Origin: Clostridioides difficile
GTDB lineage: Bacteria; Bacillota; Clostridia; Peptostreptococcales; Peptostreptococcaceae
Assembly (NCBI RefSeq): GCF_900243075.1
Contig: NZ_OEZH01000137.1
Location: 1-32,147, forward strand
Length of the DNA stretch: 32,147 nt
Reading direction: 5' to 3'
Part shown: piece after piece, positions 32,039 through 32,147 of the stretch
Numbering within the stretch: the first letter of the stretch is position 1
How the letters are laid out: each line of letters opens with the position of its first letter
Notes under the pieces: generated by a model
Seen by the model: only the letters and a program-made list of their open reading frames with translations
The model's database searches: none
Told to the model about the DNA's origin: nothing
Program-made: the position numbers and the translations under genes

Positions 32039-32147
32039 AAAATAGCTATGCACACTCGTGACTTTAGTCATGAGTTAGTAGCTAAAATAGTCAGCATATA
32101 GGGAAACCTATATGTAGAGATAGGATAGAACCTATCCAATACTACTT
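32036..32147 (+). mobile_element. Left end of a probable IStron (group I intron plus IS605), truncated by window end
   Basis: The sequence changes character right after TTGAT (32031-32035), the pentanucleotide that I recall as the target of the C. difficile CdISt1 IStron. Readable structures: a 9-bp hairpin ACTCGTGAC-TTTA-GTCATGAGT (32054-32075), of the kind at IS605 left ends; GTCAG (32090-32094), which can pair with the preceding UUGAU to form P1 with a U-G wobble at the splice site; immediately after it, CATATAGG-GAAA-CCTATATG (32095-32114), a perfect 8-bp GNRA hairpin where P2 should be; and GATAGG-ATAGAA-CCTATC (32119-32136). The ribozyme core and the tnpA/tnpB genes would lie beyond the window. 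Confirmation needs the sequence to the right. Confidence 0.65.

Noticed and set aside
1-32147. CRISPR arrays, tRNA and rRNA genes
   Set aside because: No regularly spaced direct repeats and no rRNA motifs were seen. The CCA-ending, GTTCRA-containing pattern of tRNA genes was not found by eye, though a short tRNA could be missed without a scan.

Overview
The window is AT-rich, firmicute-like DNA with AGGAGG-type ribosome binding sites, many A/T-ending codons, T-box leaders and strong intrinsic terminators. Two proteins point specifically to Clostridioides difficile: a cysteine-rich exosporium protein that I recognise as CdeM, and an orphan PAS-histidine kinase that I recognise as PtpC (the CD1579 type), one of the kinases that act on Spo0A. 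The species call rests on recognising these proteins, not on a search.

Layout. Bases 1-5350 hold housekeeping or envelope genes: a GNAT acetyltransferase on the minus strand, a DUF348/3D-domain cell-wall protein, an SGNH hydrolase, a phosphoglucomutase and a YihY-type membrane protein. Bases 5819-7607 are an IS608-like IS200/IS605 element whose four cleavage and guide tetranucleotides (TTAC, TCAA, AAAG, GAAT) can all be read. Its tnpA is open and its tnpB is broken by about five frameshifts. It sits 46 bp upstream of ptpC. Then come two complete T-box leaders in series ahead of hom, then cdeM, then an orphan hisD-like gene behind a leader that looks like a peptide-controlled attenuator. A slightly less AT-rich pair on the minus strand (alpha/beta hydrolase and a CD3324-family HTH protein) follows.

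Bases 15278-22104 are one sugar-uptake operon: ROK-type regulator, BadF/BcrAD-type kinase, a predicted TIM-barrel glycosidase-like protein of unknown substrate, and an RbsA/RbsC/RbsB-type ABC transporter. A monocistronic yitT-like gene follows, then a kdp operon with a structured leader, two tiny membrane proteins, kdpA, kdpB and kdpC, and no kdpDE. Next is cysK-cysE behind a promoter with two identical palindromes, then a ferredoxin and a SEC-C-tagged methionine aminopeptidase.

The right end is the most unusual part. Bases 31221-31622 carry a remnant of an anthrax-lethal-factor/Pro-Pro-endopeptidase-like domain from which the zinc-site core has been cut out in frame. A GIY-YIG gene then stops exactly where what looks like an IStron (a group I intron fused to an IS605 element) begins, just after TTGAT. 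The flanking TTGAT can form a P1 helix with an internal GTCAG, with the obligatory U-G wobble at the splice site. The element runs off the window.
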